Assembly (NCBI GenBank): GCA_037176705.1
Contig: CM073907.1
Location: forward strand, 12,059,001-12,123,000
Direction of reading: 5' to 3'
DNA: 64,000 nucleotides
Source: Molossus alvarezi
Taxonomy: Eukaryota > Chordata > Mammalia > Chiroptera > Molossidae
Part shown: piece by piece, positions 22,871 to 34,481 of the stretch
Position numbering within the stretch: position 1 is the first letter of the stretch
Layout: each line of letters opens with the position of its first letter
Notes under the pieces: model-generated
The model's database searches: none
The model's input: the letters and a program-made list of their open reading frames with translations, nothing else
Told to the model about the DNA's origin: nothing
Program-made: the position numbers and the translations under genes

Positions 22871-24277
22871 CTGGGGGGAGAAAGCGACAGTGGGAGTGTC
22901 CAGCAGCCCGCAGTGCCCCTGACCACGCTCCCCTCCAGCGGCAGAAACACTCTGAACGGGACCATGTCTTTCAACATGTTGGCCTTTGTCATGTAGGGCT
23001 GTTGAGGTGAGATCAGTTTTGAAGAGACCAAAATAGAATGATTGCGCAACCCCATGGTTATTTCTCACCACTGCTTGCCTCTCCCACACCCCTGGGGGCG
23101 GGGGCCCACTGGGCAGGCTGGCAAGTCTTAGGGGTTGAAGGTCACCATTGTTTTCCTCTCTAGGTTTATAATCCCCCAAACCTGTGTAGTAGTGTTTCTC
23201 AGTCTATAGCCGGGGAGATGAAGGCAGAATCTTAGTGCTTGGAGGGGGTTCTTACCACCTCCTCGCAGAGGCTTCTTGTCCGATTTCTGCCTGGGGAGGA
23301 CTGAGGGCGATGGGCCGGGGCTGTCTTCCTCCTGTTCGAGGGGAGGGCTCGTCAGCACCGCTATGTGACACGTCCCCTCTGCCGAGGGACTGACCCAGCG
23401 GGCCTGTGCCGGCAGCACTCACCTGGGGCCGCCTCGCGTTTCCTCTGTAGCTCTTCCCTTGTTGCATGCTGTCCCACATCTCAATCTTCATTCTCCTCTT
23501 TTCTTCCTCAAGCTGAGAGACAGAAGCATGTTGCTCAACAAGTGTGCAGTGTTCAGGACTACATGCTGGAAAGTGTGCTGAAGACGCAATCACACGTTAA
23601 GACTTTTGTCCATCCCAGTTAATTTTATTTTGAGTGGTGTTGGACTCAACCTAAGAACTACTGTGGATCTGTACGTAAAGAAAGGAAGTTACAACTGCTG
23701 TAAGTATAGGACCCTCCACAGGAGTGGCTGAGCAGAACCCTAAGGAGAGAGAGGAAGCCATGCGGAGAAACTTTGCGGGGAAGGGAGGGTGAAATAGGCT
23801 GGCTTAGTGTGCCCCCTGTACTTACTGAAAAATATATGGATGCACCCTGGCCGGTCTGGCTCAGCGGTTACAGCAGCGGCCCGCGGACCAGAGACCGGGG
23901 TTCGGTTCCTGCTAAGGGTACGTACCTCAGGTGCAGTTTGTCCCCGGCTGGGGTTGGGGTTGTGTGGGTGGCAGCCAGCCAATGTGTCTCTCTCACATCG
24001 ATGTTTCTCTCTCTCTCCCCCTCCCAAAAAACAACAAAATGCCCTCAGGTGAGGATTAAATAAAAAATAAAAATTAGCCCTGGCCGGTTTGGCTCAGCGG
24101 TTAGAGCGTCGGCCTGCGGTCCTGAGAGACCCGGGTTCGGTTCCCGCTAAGGGCGCGTACCTCGGTTGCAGTTTGTCCCCGGCCCTGGTCGGTCGTGCGG
24201 GTGGCAGCCACTCGATGTGTCCTTTTCACATCGATGTTTCTCTCTCTCTCTCTCCTGCTCTACCTGAACAAAAAAAA

Positions 24278-24309
<32 letters not shown>

Positions 24310-27300
24310 TCCAGCAGGTGCCTGGCCAGTGTGGCTCAGTGGTTGCACATGGATCCTGCACCAAGAGGTCACCTGTTCAATTCCCGGTAGGGGCACATGC
24401 CCAGGTTGTGGGCCCGATCCCCAGTGGGGGGCGTGCAGGAGGCAGCCAATCGATGTTCTCTCTCATCGATGTTTCTCTCTCTCTCCCTTTCTCCCTTCTT
24501 CTCTAAAATCAATAAATTAAAAAAATAAAAGATCCAACAGTGACTTTGGTTCTGTCCATTTTGGATTGGGGGGGCACTCCTGGAGGGCAGGGGTTGCCAG
24601 GGATAGACACCTGTCCCCCATGGTGAACTGTGCCCCTCAGGTTCTTGCAGGGGCTGGCCTTCGGCTGCCCCACCTCTTTTTTACTCCGTGTGCCTGGGTC
24701 TTACCACCTGTGGCCTTGTCCCCTCTGTGCCTCTAGTGTCCCAGCCCAGGCTACGACTGATCTGAGACGAGAGGCTGTAGTTTCTCTGGTGCACAGGCGG
24801 TCACAGGGCGGTGGCCTTGGCTTCCACGTAGCATGTGGAGAGTGCACCTCGTGAGGAACTACATCCTCCACAAGCAGTGATTGATAGTTTCGGGGATAGA
24901 CGTGTTCTGTGTGGGGCTTTTTTGGGTGGGGAGAAGAGAGTATGTTGAAAGGGAGAGTCTGAAAAAGCAATTTTTGAGAGTTGGTTTTTGTGTGGCCCCT
25001 ACAGAATCTCTGCACTTGGATTGGTGTGTGATACAAAGTCAAAAAGGTGGGGAATGTGAGTGTTTCTCCGACCATCCATCTGTGCTGTGAACCCCTAACC
25101 GAGTTCAAGGAGAGGGGAAGGCCCCTGGCACCCTGGTGGCATAATGAAAGGAAGGACAGTAGTGCGCAAGGGTGCCTTTACAGGGCTGACCAGATGACCC
25201 ATCATCTCCCCCGTGTAAGCAGCCGTGGCTGCTGTGGTCCCGAGGTGCAGAGCACGGGGCCCTGCAGCAAATGGGCACCAGCTGGACTCCCAGCCAGGGC
25301 CCAGGCCCCGGTAGGTTGTGGGCTCCATCCCCAGTAGGGATACCCCCGGTTCCTTTCTCTCTAAATCAATAAAATAAAAGGCAAAACACCAGGAAATGTG
25401 AACAGAAAGCTATTTTAGGCAAAAATCCAGCAACATATTAAAAACACACATACTCAAAGGGGATTTATTAATATCTGAGAAAGCATCTGCCAAAATCCAG
25501 CCCCCATTTACCGCAGCGGAGAGGGAACGTATCTCCTGAGTAATAAATGGTGTAAGTGACCAACCCCGACCTTCAGAGAGCAGGGGTCCCAAGAAGCCCC
25601 TGGACTAAAGGACGATAATAATTAGGTAAAATACAATTCTTGTCAAACAGCAAGAATGGCTACAAAAATTTAGACTTGCAGTGAGTCACTTTTGCAGTTT
25701 TGTTTTTTTAATTTTTTCCCCTTTATTGATTTTAGAGAGACAGGAAGGGAGAGGGACAGAGAGAAACACCGATGACAGAGAACATCGACTGGCTGCCTCC
25801 TGCATGCTCCACACTGGGGGTCAGGCCCACAACCTGGGCATGTGCCCTGACCGGGAATCGAACCAGCGACCTCTTGGTGCAGGGGTCAGCTCAACCACTG
25901 AGCCACACCGGCTGAGCCACTTCTGCAGTTTTCGCACTAAATCAGGTTCTGTCCAGGACAGCCAAGGGCCCATACCACTGGCCTGTGCCTACTGTGGGGC
26001 TCTGGAGGGCTCGCTGGGGGAATAAGCCCTGTTTCTGCAATTTCTTATGAGGGGGAAAATATTCTTAGAAGAAATGTCTTACGAGAGGGTAAAAAACAAA
26101 AGCTGCAGAGACGGCAAGTGTGGATAGTAGTGGGGTCTCGTTCTGGGCTCCGGCCAAGCAGGGGAGACCAGCTGCATAACCGATACCAACTCTGCTTCCT
26201 CGGGGGGAGAAAGGGGCCCGGAGACATCTGGGCTGAAACTGAAAGGCAGGGTGGGCTCATCCCACGAGCTTCGATCAAAATCTTTCAAAACTGCATCTCG
26301 ACCCTGGCTGAGCCCATCCCTGGCTCTCCTTCAGCCCACAGCCAGCCGGGTCACAGAGACACAGCTGGAAAAAGAACGGGTACGTGTCTGGTGGCATGGC
26401 CCCTGCCACACACATTTCGTTGGGTGAGACGGCGCTGCGAGAGAGCCACAAAGAGGCAGAAACATCGAGAAAAGGCATTTCTGTACGTTTTCCCCACTAA
26501 GCCGCAAACCGCAATTCCTGAGGACCACACGTACATACAAAGGACTCATACCTGTCTGAGTTTCTCCTTATGCCTTTCAACTTGTGCATTTAACTCCTCC
26601 TGCATCTTCAAGCGAGCGGCTGCCAAAGCCTCTTGTCGTTTCACAACAGCATCAGGTTCTATGGTGGAAGAAGAAAACGAAGTAAAGCACCCTTGTATAA
26701 AACCGAAACTCTCGACAGTCCAGATGATTAGAAATACATAAAAGGGCAGAGACCAGTTAATGCAAACACATGTTTGTACATGGATAAGTCTACCCCGCTA
26801 CAAATATTTGGCTGTTTATAGGGGCAGGGGATTGTCCCATGGCCACAGTTCTTAGCTAGTTAAATATCCAGAGCAGCAGCAATCTCGGATAGAAATGCAG
26901 AATCCTGGGCTCCCTCAGCAACTCCCATTCACAAAGTCTGGGTCCGGGTCCCATGGCTGAAATGGAAGTGCTCTGATGGGCACCTCAAGAATTCACTCCA
27001 TGACCCACATACCTCCCGAGCCCTGTCTCTAGGTTGACCAGAATTACAGAAGACAGCCAAGAAAAGAAGTTTTCTGATCGGAAGCCATCATTCGGTCCAG
27101 ATCTGTACCAGAAAGTGGTCAAGATCCTTAGGTGTTTTACCCTTGTTTCCCTCCAGCTAGCTTTGTCAGAAACCAGTGCCCCAGTTCTACCTATATTTTT
27201 ATCTGGTCTACAGCAAAATCATACAAATACACCATGAACTTCTCTATCTCTTTGTCTATTCAGACAGACCACCCTGTTACAGATCACTGAGGGGGGGACT

Positions 27301-27555
27301 AATTATTATAGGGATAATTAGCCCTGGCCAGTTTGACTCAGCGGTTAGAGCGTCGACCTGCGGTCCAGAGAGACCCGGGTTCAGTTCCCGCTAAGGGCAT
27401 GTACCTCGGTTGCAGTTTGTCCCCGGCCCTGCTTGGGTTGTGCGGGAGGCAGTCACTCGATGTGTCCCTTTCACATCGACGTTTCTGTTTTCCTCCCTCC
27501 CTCCCTCTCACTCTATCTAAACAAAAAATGGAAAAAATGTCCTCAGGTGAGGATA

Positions 27556-27599
<44 letters not shown>

Positions 27600-29690
27600 A
27601 ATAATTAGAATTCAGACATTCACATCAGTACCACTCAAAGGATACATGATTATCACTACCTACAGATAGTATGGGAACAAGGACACTTAAATAAATCCAC
27701 CTAAAACGGGCCAAAATGTCATGATCAAATAGCACAGGTGTGTGTCAGTGTGTGGGTGGTGGTGGTGGTAGAGACAAGTGAAACTTGAAAACAGAAAACA
27801 AACTAAAACTATACTCCCACTTCAAAGAAGTGTGAATTGTAGGAACACTTCTAACAGTTGGGTCCTTCTTGGAATCAAAATCAATCAAGTGTAGTTTTTT
27901 TTTGTTTTTTTTTTATCCTCACCCGAGGACACCTTTCCATCTTTTGTTCAGGTAGAGTGGGAGGGAGAGAGAAGAACAGAGAGAGAGAGAAACATCGATG
28001 TGAAAGGAACACATCAAGTGGCTGCCACCCGCACAACCGACCAGGGCCGGGAACAAACTGCAACCGAGGTACGTGCCCTTAGCGGGAACCGAACCCGGGT
28101 CTCTCAGGACCGCAGGCCGACGCTCTAACCGCTGAGCCAAACCGGCCAGGGCAATCAAGTGTAGTTTTTTAACCAACATTTTTGCACAGGATTGAAGTCA
28201 TTTCCTGTGGTGTTTCCTAAAAAGCAATACTGTTTGTTTTTTTTTAATCCTCACCGGAGGACATTTTTCCATTTTTTTGTTCAGATAGAGTGGGAGGGAG
28301 AGAGAGGAAGAGAGAGAGAGAGAGAGAAACATCGACATGAAAAGGACACACGAAGTGGCCACCACCAAGACCCAACCAGGGCCAGGGACAAACTGCAACT
28401 GAGGCTTGTGCCCTTAGTGGGAACCGAACCCGCAGGCCGACGCTCTAACCGCTGAGCCAAACTGGCCAGGGCAAAGCAATCCTCTTTGATGTGACCTGCC
28501 AGCTCTTCACTCCTGGAGGTGGCAGAAGCAGGTGACAGAGCTGTTACTGAACACCACCGTCATCTGCTGCAGGATCCTGCATCTTATGCAACATTTACAC
28601 CTGTGCTTTGTAGTTTGCTGTTGTGTTGCGACATGTGCTTTCCTCCCCAATTTCAGTAACCATGGTGACTCAGGTGCATGGCAACTGCGCTGTTCTTCTC
28701 AAAGCAATTCACGTGTGTTTTGCATAAAACTAGCTTCTGACTAGGGAAGAGACTACCATTTCACAGGGAATGATTTTTAAAACAACCACGTGTCACTTGA
28801 AATCAGGGCTGCTGGGTAAGTCGTGATGCATCCGAACACAGTGAATGGGGGTCACTCAGCTAACAGGCAGACCCGGGAGGGCAGTTTTCGGTGTAATCCG
28901 CCCTGTAAATGTCCAGCAGACTGTCCACACCCATCAGAATCTCCGAAGTAAGAAAATCTGTGCACATTCACCGAATTCCATTTCAGAAGCATGAAACGCC
29001 CCCACCAGCCCCGCGCACGCCGACCGGACCCCGCCCTCCCGCTCCCCCAGCCCGGCCGGGCTCAGGGACTCACCCGCGGCGGCGGCGGCGGCGTCCAGCT
29101 GGCTCCGCCGCGAGGCCCGCAGGCGGGCGGACAGCCTCTGGAAGACCGCGTACAGGAGGGCGCCGCACAGGACGATGTACCAGCCGTAGGTGGCCAGCAG
29201 GGAGCCCACTGGGAGGAGAAAGCAGCGGGCGAGAAGCTAAAAGCGACGGCACCGGCAGGACGAGGAGCGTGTCCGACTCGGGGCGCGGGCGAGCGCCGCC
29301 CGGACGCCCGGACCCAGGCACGCGGGGAGCGGTGGCCGCGGGGCTGGTGCGCGCCGGGCGCTCGGAGCGCGGGTGGGCGGGGCGGGGCGCAGCGAGGCCT
29401 GGAGGCGCCTGCAGGGGCCCCGGGACCCCAGTAACCGCAGCCCCACAACTTGCTTCGCCAAAGAATGAAAAGGAAAAACAGCCCAAAGGCGCCGCCTTGG
29501 GAAGCGCGGCTCCAGGCGGGCGAGGCCCCCGCAGGCCCGGCCCGGCCCGGCGCGCCGCGGAGACGCACCGAACATGGCGCGCAGCCCTCTGCCCCGCGGC
29601 CCGCGGAGACTCACCCGTGACGTGGAGGAAGCGCAGCCCCTCGGACTCCAGCGCCGGACGCGCGGACAGCGGCTCCCCGTCCTGCTCCAT
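22785..29690 (-). CDS. SELENOS: Selenoprotein S (VIMP), 6 coding exons, complete
   Basis: Single-pass ER membrane selenoprotein that recruits the p97/VCP ATPase to Derlin complexes for ER-associated degradation (family knowledge). Coding exons on the minus strand: 29690-29615, 29208-29074, 26658-26552, 23512-23423, 23331-23256 and 22870-22785. All introns are GT-AG and the phases join. The sum is 570 nt, or 189 residues, the same length I recall for human. The start ATG at 29690 opens [21 protein letters not shown] membrane segment follows at about residues 26-48 ([20 protein letters not shown]), then a charged coiled helix ([20 protein letters not shown]), then a Gly/Arg-rich disordered tail. 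The in-frame TGA at 22793-22791 is read as Sec188 (GGUG, then TAA). Cys174, the known redox partner of Sec188, is present. The promoter is a CpG island and the 3' UTR carries a SECIS-like fold. Identity is very secure. Confidence 0.97.
23256..23331 (-). CDS. SELENOS: SELENOS coding exon 5
   Basis: Acceptor AACAG|GAGGAAGAC, donor GGTG|GTAAGA. Encodes [20 protein letters not shown] and then PLRGG. The reading continues into exon 6 across a split Gly codon. Confidence 0.95.
23423..23512 (-). CDS. SELENOS: SELENOS coding exon 4
   Basis: Acceptor CTCAG|CTTGAGG, donor CCCAG|GTGAGT. Encodes [20 protein letters not shown] and then [10 protein letters not shown]. Phase 0 at the 3' end; strongly conserved. 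Confidence 0.97.
23844..24073 (+). mobile_element. SINE, subgroup A, first of three in tandem
   Basis: Head ACCCTGGCCGGTCTGGCTCA, tail CCTCAGGTGAGGATTAAAT. Lies in SELENOS intron 3. Confidence 0.92.
24077..24311 (+). mobile_element. SINE, subgroup A, second of three in tandem
   Basis: Near-consensus head GCCCTGGCCGGTTTGGCTCA. The usual TCCTCGGGTGAGGAT end is replaced by a long A-rich tail after CTACCTGAAC. Confidence 0.92.
24319..24531 (+). mobile_element. SINE, subgroup B, third of three in tandem
   Basis: Head GCCTGGCCAGTGTGGCTCAG, CCCAGTGGGGGGCGTGCAGG, A-tail with AATAAATTAA. Flanks ATCCAGCAGGTG / ATCCAACAGTGA. Confidence 0.92.
25261..25385 (+). mobile_element. Degenerate SINE tail
   Basis: Contains GGTTGTGGGCTCCATCCCCA, GTAGGGATAC and TCTCTAAATCAATAAAATAA; the head is unrecognisable. 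Confidence 0.5.
25702..25918 (-). mobile_element. SINE, subgroup B
   Basis: Reverse full-length element in SELENOS intron 3. Target duplication CACTTTTGCAGTTTT / CACTTCTGCAGTTTT at 25687-25701 and 25919-25933. Confidence 0.92.
26552..26658 (-). CDS. SELENOS: SELENOS coding exon 3 (helical, VCP-binding region)
   Basis: Acceptor ATAG|AACCTGATG, donor GACAG|GTATGAG. Encodes [20 protein letters not shown] and then [16 protein letters not shown], the Ala/Arg-rich helix that contains the VCP-interacting motif in the family. Confidence 0.97.
27321..27560 (+). mobile_element. SINE, subgroup A
   Basis: Head GCCCTGGCCAGTTTGACTCA, tail CCTCAGGTGAGGATAAATAA, running straight into a TA repeat. Flanks GGATAATTA / GGAATAATTA. 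Confidence 0.92.
27560..27596. repeat. (TA)n microsatellite
   Basis: About 18 TA units grown from the A-tail of the SINE to its left. Confidence 0.95.
27902..28152 (-). mobile_element. SINE, subgroup A
   Basis: Reverse element with a near-perfect target duplication CAATCAAGTGTAGTTTTTT on both sides (27882-27900, 28153-28170). Confidence 0.94.
28236..28472 (-). mobile_element. SINE, subgroup A
   Basis: Reverse element, head ending AACTGGCCAGGGC. Target AAAGCAATACTGTTT / AAAGCAATCCTCTTT. Has a small internal deletion in the head (bases after ACCCG missing). Confidence 0.9.
29074..29208 (-). CDS. SELENOS: SELENOS coding exon 2 (membrane segment)
   Basis: Acceptor CCCAG|TGGGCTCC, donor GCGG|GTGAGT. 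Codes for the transmembrane helix, the basic stop-transfer stretch ([11 protein letters not shown]) and a run of six alanines encoded by a GCC/GCG repeat. Confidence 0.96.
29615..29690 (-). CDS. SELENOS: SELENOS coding exon 1
   Basis: Starts at the ATG at 29690-29688 and codes for residues 1-25 plus one base of Val26. The donor is G|GTGAGT (GT at 29614-29613). An ORF that reads on past the donor is intronic. Confidence 0.95.
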
Positions 29691-30546
29691 GGCGGCCCGA
29701 GCGCCGCGTCAGCCCCGACCTTCGGCTTCCGGCCCGCCCCTACGTACACACGCGCGGGGCGTGGCTTCGCCTGCCTGGCCAATCACGGCGCACCTCTGCG
29801 AAAAGGGCGGGGCAGAGCCCCGGGGCTGGCTGGACGTTGGGGAGCGGAGCGTCCTCCTCGGCGGCCTGAGTTTGGCCGCCTCGCCGACCTCCCTGTGGAC
29901 TAACCGAGCGTTTGCGTTTGTGCCGAAGCAGGCAGCCCGCTCCTGCTGCCGCTGTGACCTTTTAGGCTAAGAAAGTCCCGCTGACCCCGTTTCTCCTCCC
30001 CTCTCGGGTCAAACCTCTCGGGCAGAATGAGCACAGCGATGGCCGCGACACACGCCCCGTCTCACTGTGTCACAGACGCTCACAGCCATCGGCCCTTTCC
30101 TCTGGCTGCAGTGCCCTCCTGCACCCACCGCCCCTCCTCGCCTACTTCCCTGTTTGAAACTGGACTTGGGTTTGTTTGGAGAAGGTTTTGAAGTGCACAT
30201 GCCCGGTTGTCTCAAAGTTCATTGACAATTAGAATTATAATTTTTAGAGAAAAACCATAGGCCCCTGTGATACAAAACCTAGTTTTAATACCTGGCCTAA
30301 CTGCTGTGTCACCCTGTCCCAGAAACAGTAAATGAGTCTGGAACGTTCTGATCAGGCACCAGGAAGGTGACTGTCACCCCTCTGCATCCCCACCAGAGCA
30401 AGAGGCAATCTGCATGATGGGACCCTCGCCATTTAGATGCCCCCATCTGAAGAGAATCCTTTCCTTTCTTTTAAAAAAGTTGTAAGTTTAGTTAAGCCTG
30501 GCTGACATATACCAGGGAGCAAGATCTCAAGGCTTCTCCCACCTTT

Positions 30547-30696
30547 TAAAAAAATTTTTTATTGATTTTCGCCGAGAGATGAAAGCATCCATGAGAACAC
30601 GCCCCCTACTGGGGGTGGAGCCTACAACCAGGGTATGTTCTCTGACCCAGATTCCAACTGGGTGCAGGCTCCATCCACTGAGCACACAGGCTGGGC
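30547..30696 (-). mobile_element. Shortened SINE, subgroup B
   Basis: Reverse element whose CT-rich middle is mostly deleted (AAAAAATTTTTTATTGATTT joined almost directly to the CCCCCTACTGGGGG block). Confidence 0.8.
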
Positions 30697-30860
30697 TCCT
30701 CTTCCCTTTTCCAGTAGCTTCCCTGATCCGCCTTTCTTCCTCTAAAAACCTTCCACTCTTTACAATCCCTCTGGGTGCTCTTGAAGTTGCTAGATTAGAT
30801 GTTGCTTTATTCATGACTCAATTAATAAAGAGAATTACATCTTCATTTTTACTTGGTTGA

Positions 30861-31298
30861 ATTAAAAAGTTTTTATTGATTTCAAAAGACAAAGGGAGCC
30901 CTGGCCGGTTTGGCTCAGCGGTTAGAGCGTCGGCCTGTGGTCCAGAGAGGCCCAGGTTTGGTTCCCGCTAAGGGCACATACCTCGGTTGCAGTTTGTCCC
31001 CGGCCCTAGTTGGGAGGCAGCCACTCGATGTGTCCCTTTCACATCGATGTCTGTCTGTCTCTGTCTCTCTCTCTTTCCCACTCTGTCTGAACAAAAAAAA
31101 TGGAAAAATGTCCTCAGGTGAGGATAAAAAAAGAAGACAAAGGGAGAGAGGGAGATATGGACATCAATCAACTGCCTCCTGCACAACCCTACTGGGGTGT
31201 CGAGCCCAAAACCCAGGCATGTGCCCTGGCCCAGGAATTGAACTGGTGACCTCGATACATGGGAAGATGCTCAATCCACTGAGCCACACGGGCTTGGC
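30861..31298 (-). mobile_element. SINE, subgroup B, split by a younger SINE
   Basis: Tail half 30,861-30,897 and head half 31,136-31,298, with a subgroup A element between. Head ends GCCACACGGGCTTGGC. Confidence 0.85.
30898..31135 (+). mobile_element. SINE, subgroup A, nested
   Basis: Inserted into the older SINE with a perfect 10-bp target duplication GACAAAGGGA (30888-30897 and 31136-31145). Confidence 0.94.
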
Positions 31299-31583
31299 TG
31301 ACTTGTCTTTTTAATACCTTCTTGATGTTTTCCTCTCATTGGTTTGAGCTGCTCTCATTTGTTCTGGCATCTTGAAGAACTTAGTGGCTAAAGTGAATGA
31401 ATTTTTGGGATTATGGTTGCAATTCCTGGTCTGGGAGCAACTTTAAATATACCTGTCTTGAATCAGAAATACATAGGTCATATAACAGAGTTGCATCTAA
31501 TTATTCATGTCACATAAGTTTTCATCTGATCAGTTGATTCTTGGAACCAAAAATCCTTATATACAAGCTTAGGCATCTGATTT

Positions 31584-31793
31584 AAAAAAAATTTTTTTTT
31601 AAGATGCTTTTATTTATTTTTTACAGGGAGAGAGACAGAAACATTATTGTGAGAGAAATATCGACTGGCTGCCTCTTGCACGCCCCCTACTAGGGATCAA
31701 GCCTGCAACCCCAGCAGGTGCCCTGACCAGTTGAACTGGGACCTCTCAGTCCATGGGGAGATGCTTAACCCACTGAGCTACACTGGCCAGGTC
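31584..31793 (-). mobile_element. SINE, subgroup B
   Basis: Reverse element. Target AGGCATCTGATTT / AGGCACCTGATTA. Confidence 0.88.
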
Positions 31794-32070
31794 AGGCACC
31801 TGATTATTTTGTAAAAAGTTGTTTTGGAGCAAAATCAGTAGGTACTTACTATTATTTTTGTAAATCTATCATAATTATACCTATTTTTGTCAGATAGCAT
31901 TAGCAAAAAACAGTTTTTGGAGCGCCACACATTTTAGTAATTATGTGTGCAACAAGACAATAAAAAAGGTTAACAATCACTGGTTTCAATTAATGCTAGG
32001 AAGCAGTTTTATATAGTAACTTAATCTTTAAGGTTGCTGGTAACTTGGCTTAGCTGAGAAGACAGATTTT

Positions 32071-32240
32071 GCCCTGACAGGGTATATCAGTGGTTAGTGT
32101 TGTCCCGCTGTGCCAAGGTTGTGGGTTCCATCTCCTGTCAGGGCACATATGAGAAGCAACCCATGAATGCATACATGAGTGGGACAATGAATCAATGTTT
32201 CTTTAAAAAAATCCATTTAAAGATTATTAAAAAAAAAAAA
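32071..32240 (+). mobile_element. SINE, subgroup C
   Basis: Distinct tRNA-like head GCCCTGACAGGGTATATCAG, GGTTGTGGGTTCCATC, then the tail GAATCAATGTTTC. Subgroup C means this short form ending in AATCAATGTTTC. Confidence 0.75.
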
Positions 32241-32244
32241 CAGA

Positions 32245-32465
32245 GGCCCAGCTGGTGTGGTTCACTGGTTGAACATTGACCCATACACCAAGAGGTCGCC
32301 GGTTCGATTCCTGGTCAGGGCACATGCCCAGGTTGTGGGCCCAATCCCCAGTGGGGGGCATGCAGGAGGCGACCAAACGATGTTCTCTCTTATTGATGTT
32401 TCTCTCCCTTTCTCTCCTTTCCTTTCTCTCTAAGATCAATACAGGAAAAATATTAAAAACAAACA
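32245..32465 (+). mobile_element. SINE, subgroup B
   Basis: Head GGCCCAGCTGGTGTGGTTCA, B-box GGTTCGATTCC, CCCAGTGGGGGGCATGCAGG, CT-rich 3' end. Confidence 0.9.
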
Positions 32466-32852
32466 CAAAACGAGTCTCTGGCGAAGACGTGAAAGCTGAG
32501 AACGCGGCAGGGGTCACCACTCCAGAGCCCGTGGTGGTTTGGGAATGAAGGTACAGCAAGTCCTCACCGATGGGATCCGGGAAACTGCGAGATGAGTGAA
32601 ACATGGCATAATGGAACCGGTTTTACCGTAGGCTGATTGATATAAACAAGAGTTCAGTTCTTATGGCCCATTTCTGGTCACATAAACATTCCCAAACTTT
32701 AAAATAAAGACCCAAAACACTTCTAATACTAAACATTGAAGCAAATGTGAGCTGCATGTACATTTGTCTTGCTCACCCCGCCCTGCCCTGTAATTTCTCT
32801 GTAAGGATGATGATGATGAAATATATTTTTTCTGCCACTTACAGAAAAAGAG

Positions 32853-33045
32853 GCCTGGCTGGTTGTGGCTCAGTGGTTGAGCGTCGACCCACGCACCAAG
32901 AGGTCGCTGGTTCGATTCCCAGTCAGAGCACATGCCTAGGTTGTGGGCGCAATCTCCAGTGGGGGGCATGCAAGCCAATGTTCTCTCATTGATTTTTCTC
33001 TCTCCCTTCCTCTCTCTGTAAAAATCAAAAGGAAAAAAGAAAAAG
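32853..33045 (+). mobile_element. SINE, subgroup B
   Basis: Head GCCTGGCTGGTTGTGGCTCA, B-box GGTTCGATTCC, A-rich tail. Lies between SNRPA1 and SELENOS. Confidence 0.9.
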
Positions 33046-34234
33046 AAAAATAGTGAACACATCCTGTTATTCAGGACTTTGTAACAGAAAATAGAAACCA
33101 GCACAACTCATGAAAGTAAAACACACTTTAAACACATGCAACAACGTACCTTTGTACACCATATTGCAGGCTAGTGTGTGTACACAGGACACGGCGGATG
33201 GCTCACTCAGCTGACGTCTACTGGAGTTCATGTCCCTAGACCAAGTGGATGGCCTCTTGTTTCGGCTCAGAGCTTACTGCTGTTCTCATGGTCCGAGGCT
33301 TTCTAGCCAGGCTGTTACCTTTGTCCCTTTAACCAGGGTGTGTCAGCTTGCCTAGAACAACACTCATTACAGCCAACAGTTGCTCAATACAGCCACTCAG
33401 GTGGTGCAAGATCAGAACCAAGGTTGTGCCAGAACTCCATCACTCCCCAGTGGAGATTAAGTGACTGGCCCACCCATCCCTCTCTATACCCCGTCCTCGC
33501 CGTAGCCTCAAGGTGGGAGGAGCGGATTCCCCAGCCTTGGACTGGGGACGTGGCTGGCAGGCAGTGTGTCCATAGCGAGTGTAGGCCTAAGAAGCCTCTC
33601 GTTTCCTTCCTGTGCCTTTGCCCGGTTAACCCACTTGTCCACGAATGAAGTACGTAAAACCCAGCCTCTAGTTAACCCAGAGACCTGCAGGGAAAAGCAG
33701 ACCGAGCAGTGAGTAAACAATGGTTGCGGCTGAAAACCCAACATAGGGTGGTCCCGAGGCACTCACCTCCACCACCGTGCTTTGTAGTGGCCCAAATTGG
33801 CCACGAGAGGGTGAGCAATGCAGTCATGCATCCGGGAGCTGGCAGGAAGCTGGCCTTGGCCTGCCCAGAGAGCCGTGACCCTCTCTGCTGTCCTCCACAT
33901 TGGAACAGACCGCTCTGGGTGAACTCCAGCAGCTGACAAGCAAACTAGTAACTCATCCGCATGCTTATGGAGTAAACCCTCCGAGGGCTGCTGATCCCTG
34001 CAGGGCCCTGAAGACCGGCTGCCTGTAATGAAGCTCCTGCTATTCTTTACAGAAAAACCAGTTAGCAGACTCTTCCTGACAATCACTGGAAGCACACAGA
34101 TAATCTTGTTTTATTCAGGATTTAGAAATCTAAACATTTCACAGAGGACCAGAAGCCAACTTAGAGATGGTGCCCTCCTGCATGTCCAGCTTAAAAGTTC
34201 AGACACCTGCACACACAGCACAGTAACTTGTGAC
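33046..34234. other. Spacer downstream of SNRPA1, nothing recognised
   Basis: No exon or named repeat. 32,560-33,240 may be an old DNA-transposon-like repeat interrupted by a SINE, which I cannot classify. Confidence 0.35.
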
Positions 34235-34255
34235 CTAGCAGCACAGTGAGTGTCC

Positions 34256-34261
34256 TTTATT
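34256..34261 (-). terminator. SNRPA1: SNRPA1 poly(A) signal AATAAA
   Basis: Minus-strand AATAAA about 165 nt past the stop codon, with no earlier AATAAA in the 3' UTR. The implied 3' end is near 34,235-34,240. Confidence 0.75.
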
Positions 34262-34422
34262 GATCTATTTGTAAAAAAACAGGCATTTCAATTTCAAAAT
34301 GTATATGAAACGATGACCAGCAGCAGTGTGGAGCATCCCAGCAACGCTTATCCGCTCCTCTTCACTGACCCCGACGAGGCAGGACTCCCCAGCGGCATGT
34401 TGCATGCACGGCCTGAGGCCGC

Positions 34423-34481
34423 TCAGGACCCGTTTGCAATTGTGTCCTCTTCCATCTCCTCGTCACCGTCGTTGGCGGGGC
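34423..34481 (-). CDS. SNRPA1: SNRPA1 coding exon 9 (acidic C-terminus)
   Basis: Acceptor CTTCAG|GCCCCGCC. Encodes PANDGDEEMEEDTIANGS and TGA at 34425-34423. The intron before it (34,482-37,326) carries many SINEs. Confidence 0.94.

Larger units (their letters stand above)
28980..29930. promoter_or_regulatory. SELENOS: SELENOS CpG-island promoter
   Basis: Dense CpG over exons 1-2 and the upstream flank, in contrast to the surrounding DNA. Upstream of the ATG are a CCAAT box (plus strand 29779-29783) and a GC box GGGCGGGGC (29805-29813), about 90-125 bp from the start codon. No TATA box is evident. Human SELENOS is known to be ER-stress inducible, but the canonical CCAAT-N9-CCACG spacing is not present here. 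Confidence 0.75.

Noticed and set aside
24077..24160. Possible tRNA genes (A- and B-box-like motifs)
   Set aside because: These boxes belong to the heads of tRNA-derived SINEs with CT-rich bodies and A-tails. No cloverleaf with a proper acceptor stem stands alone.
28909..29970. 353-codon plus-strand ORF
   Set aside because: Antisense shadow of SELENOS exons 1-2 and its CpG island; Pro/Arg-rich with no domain.
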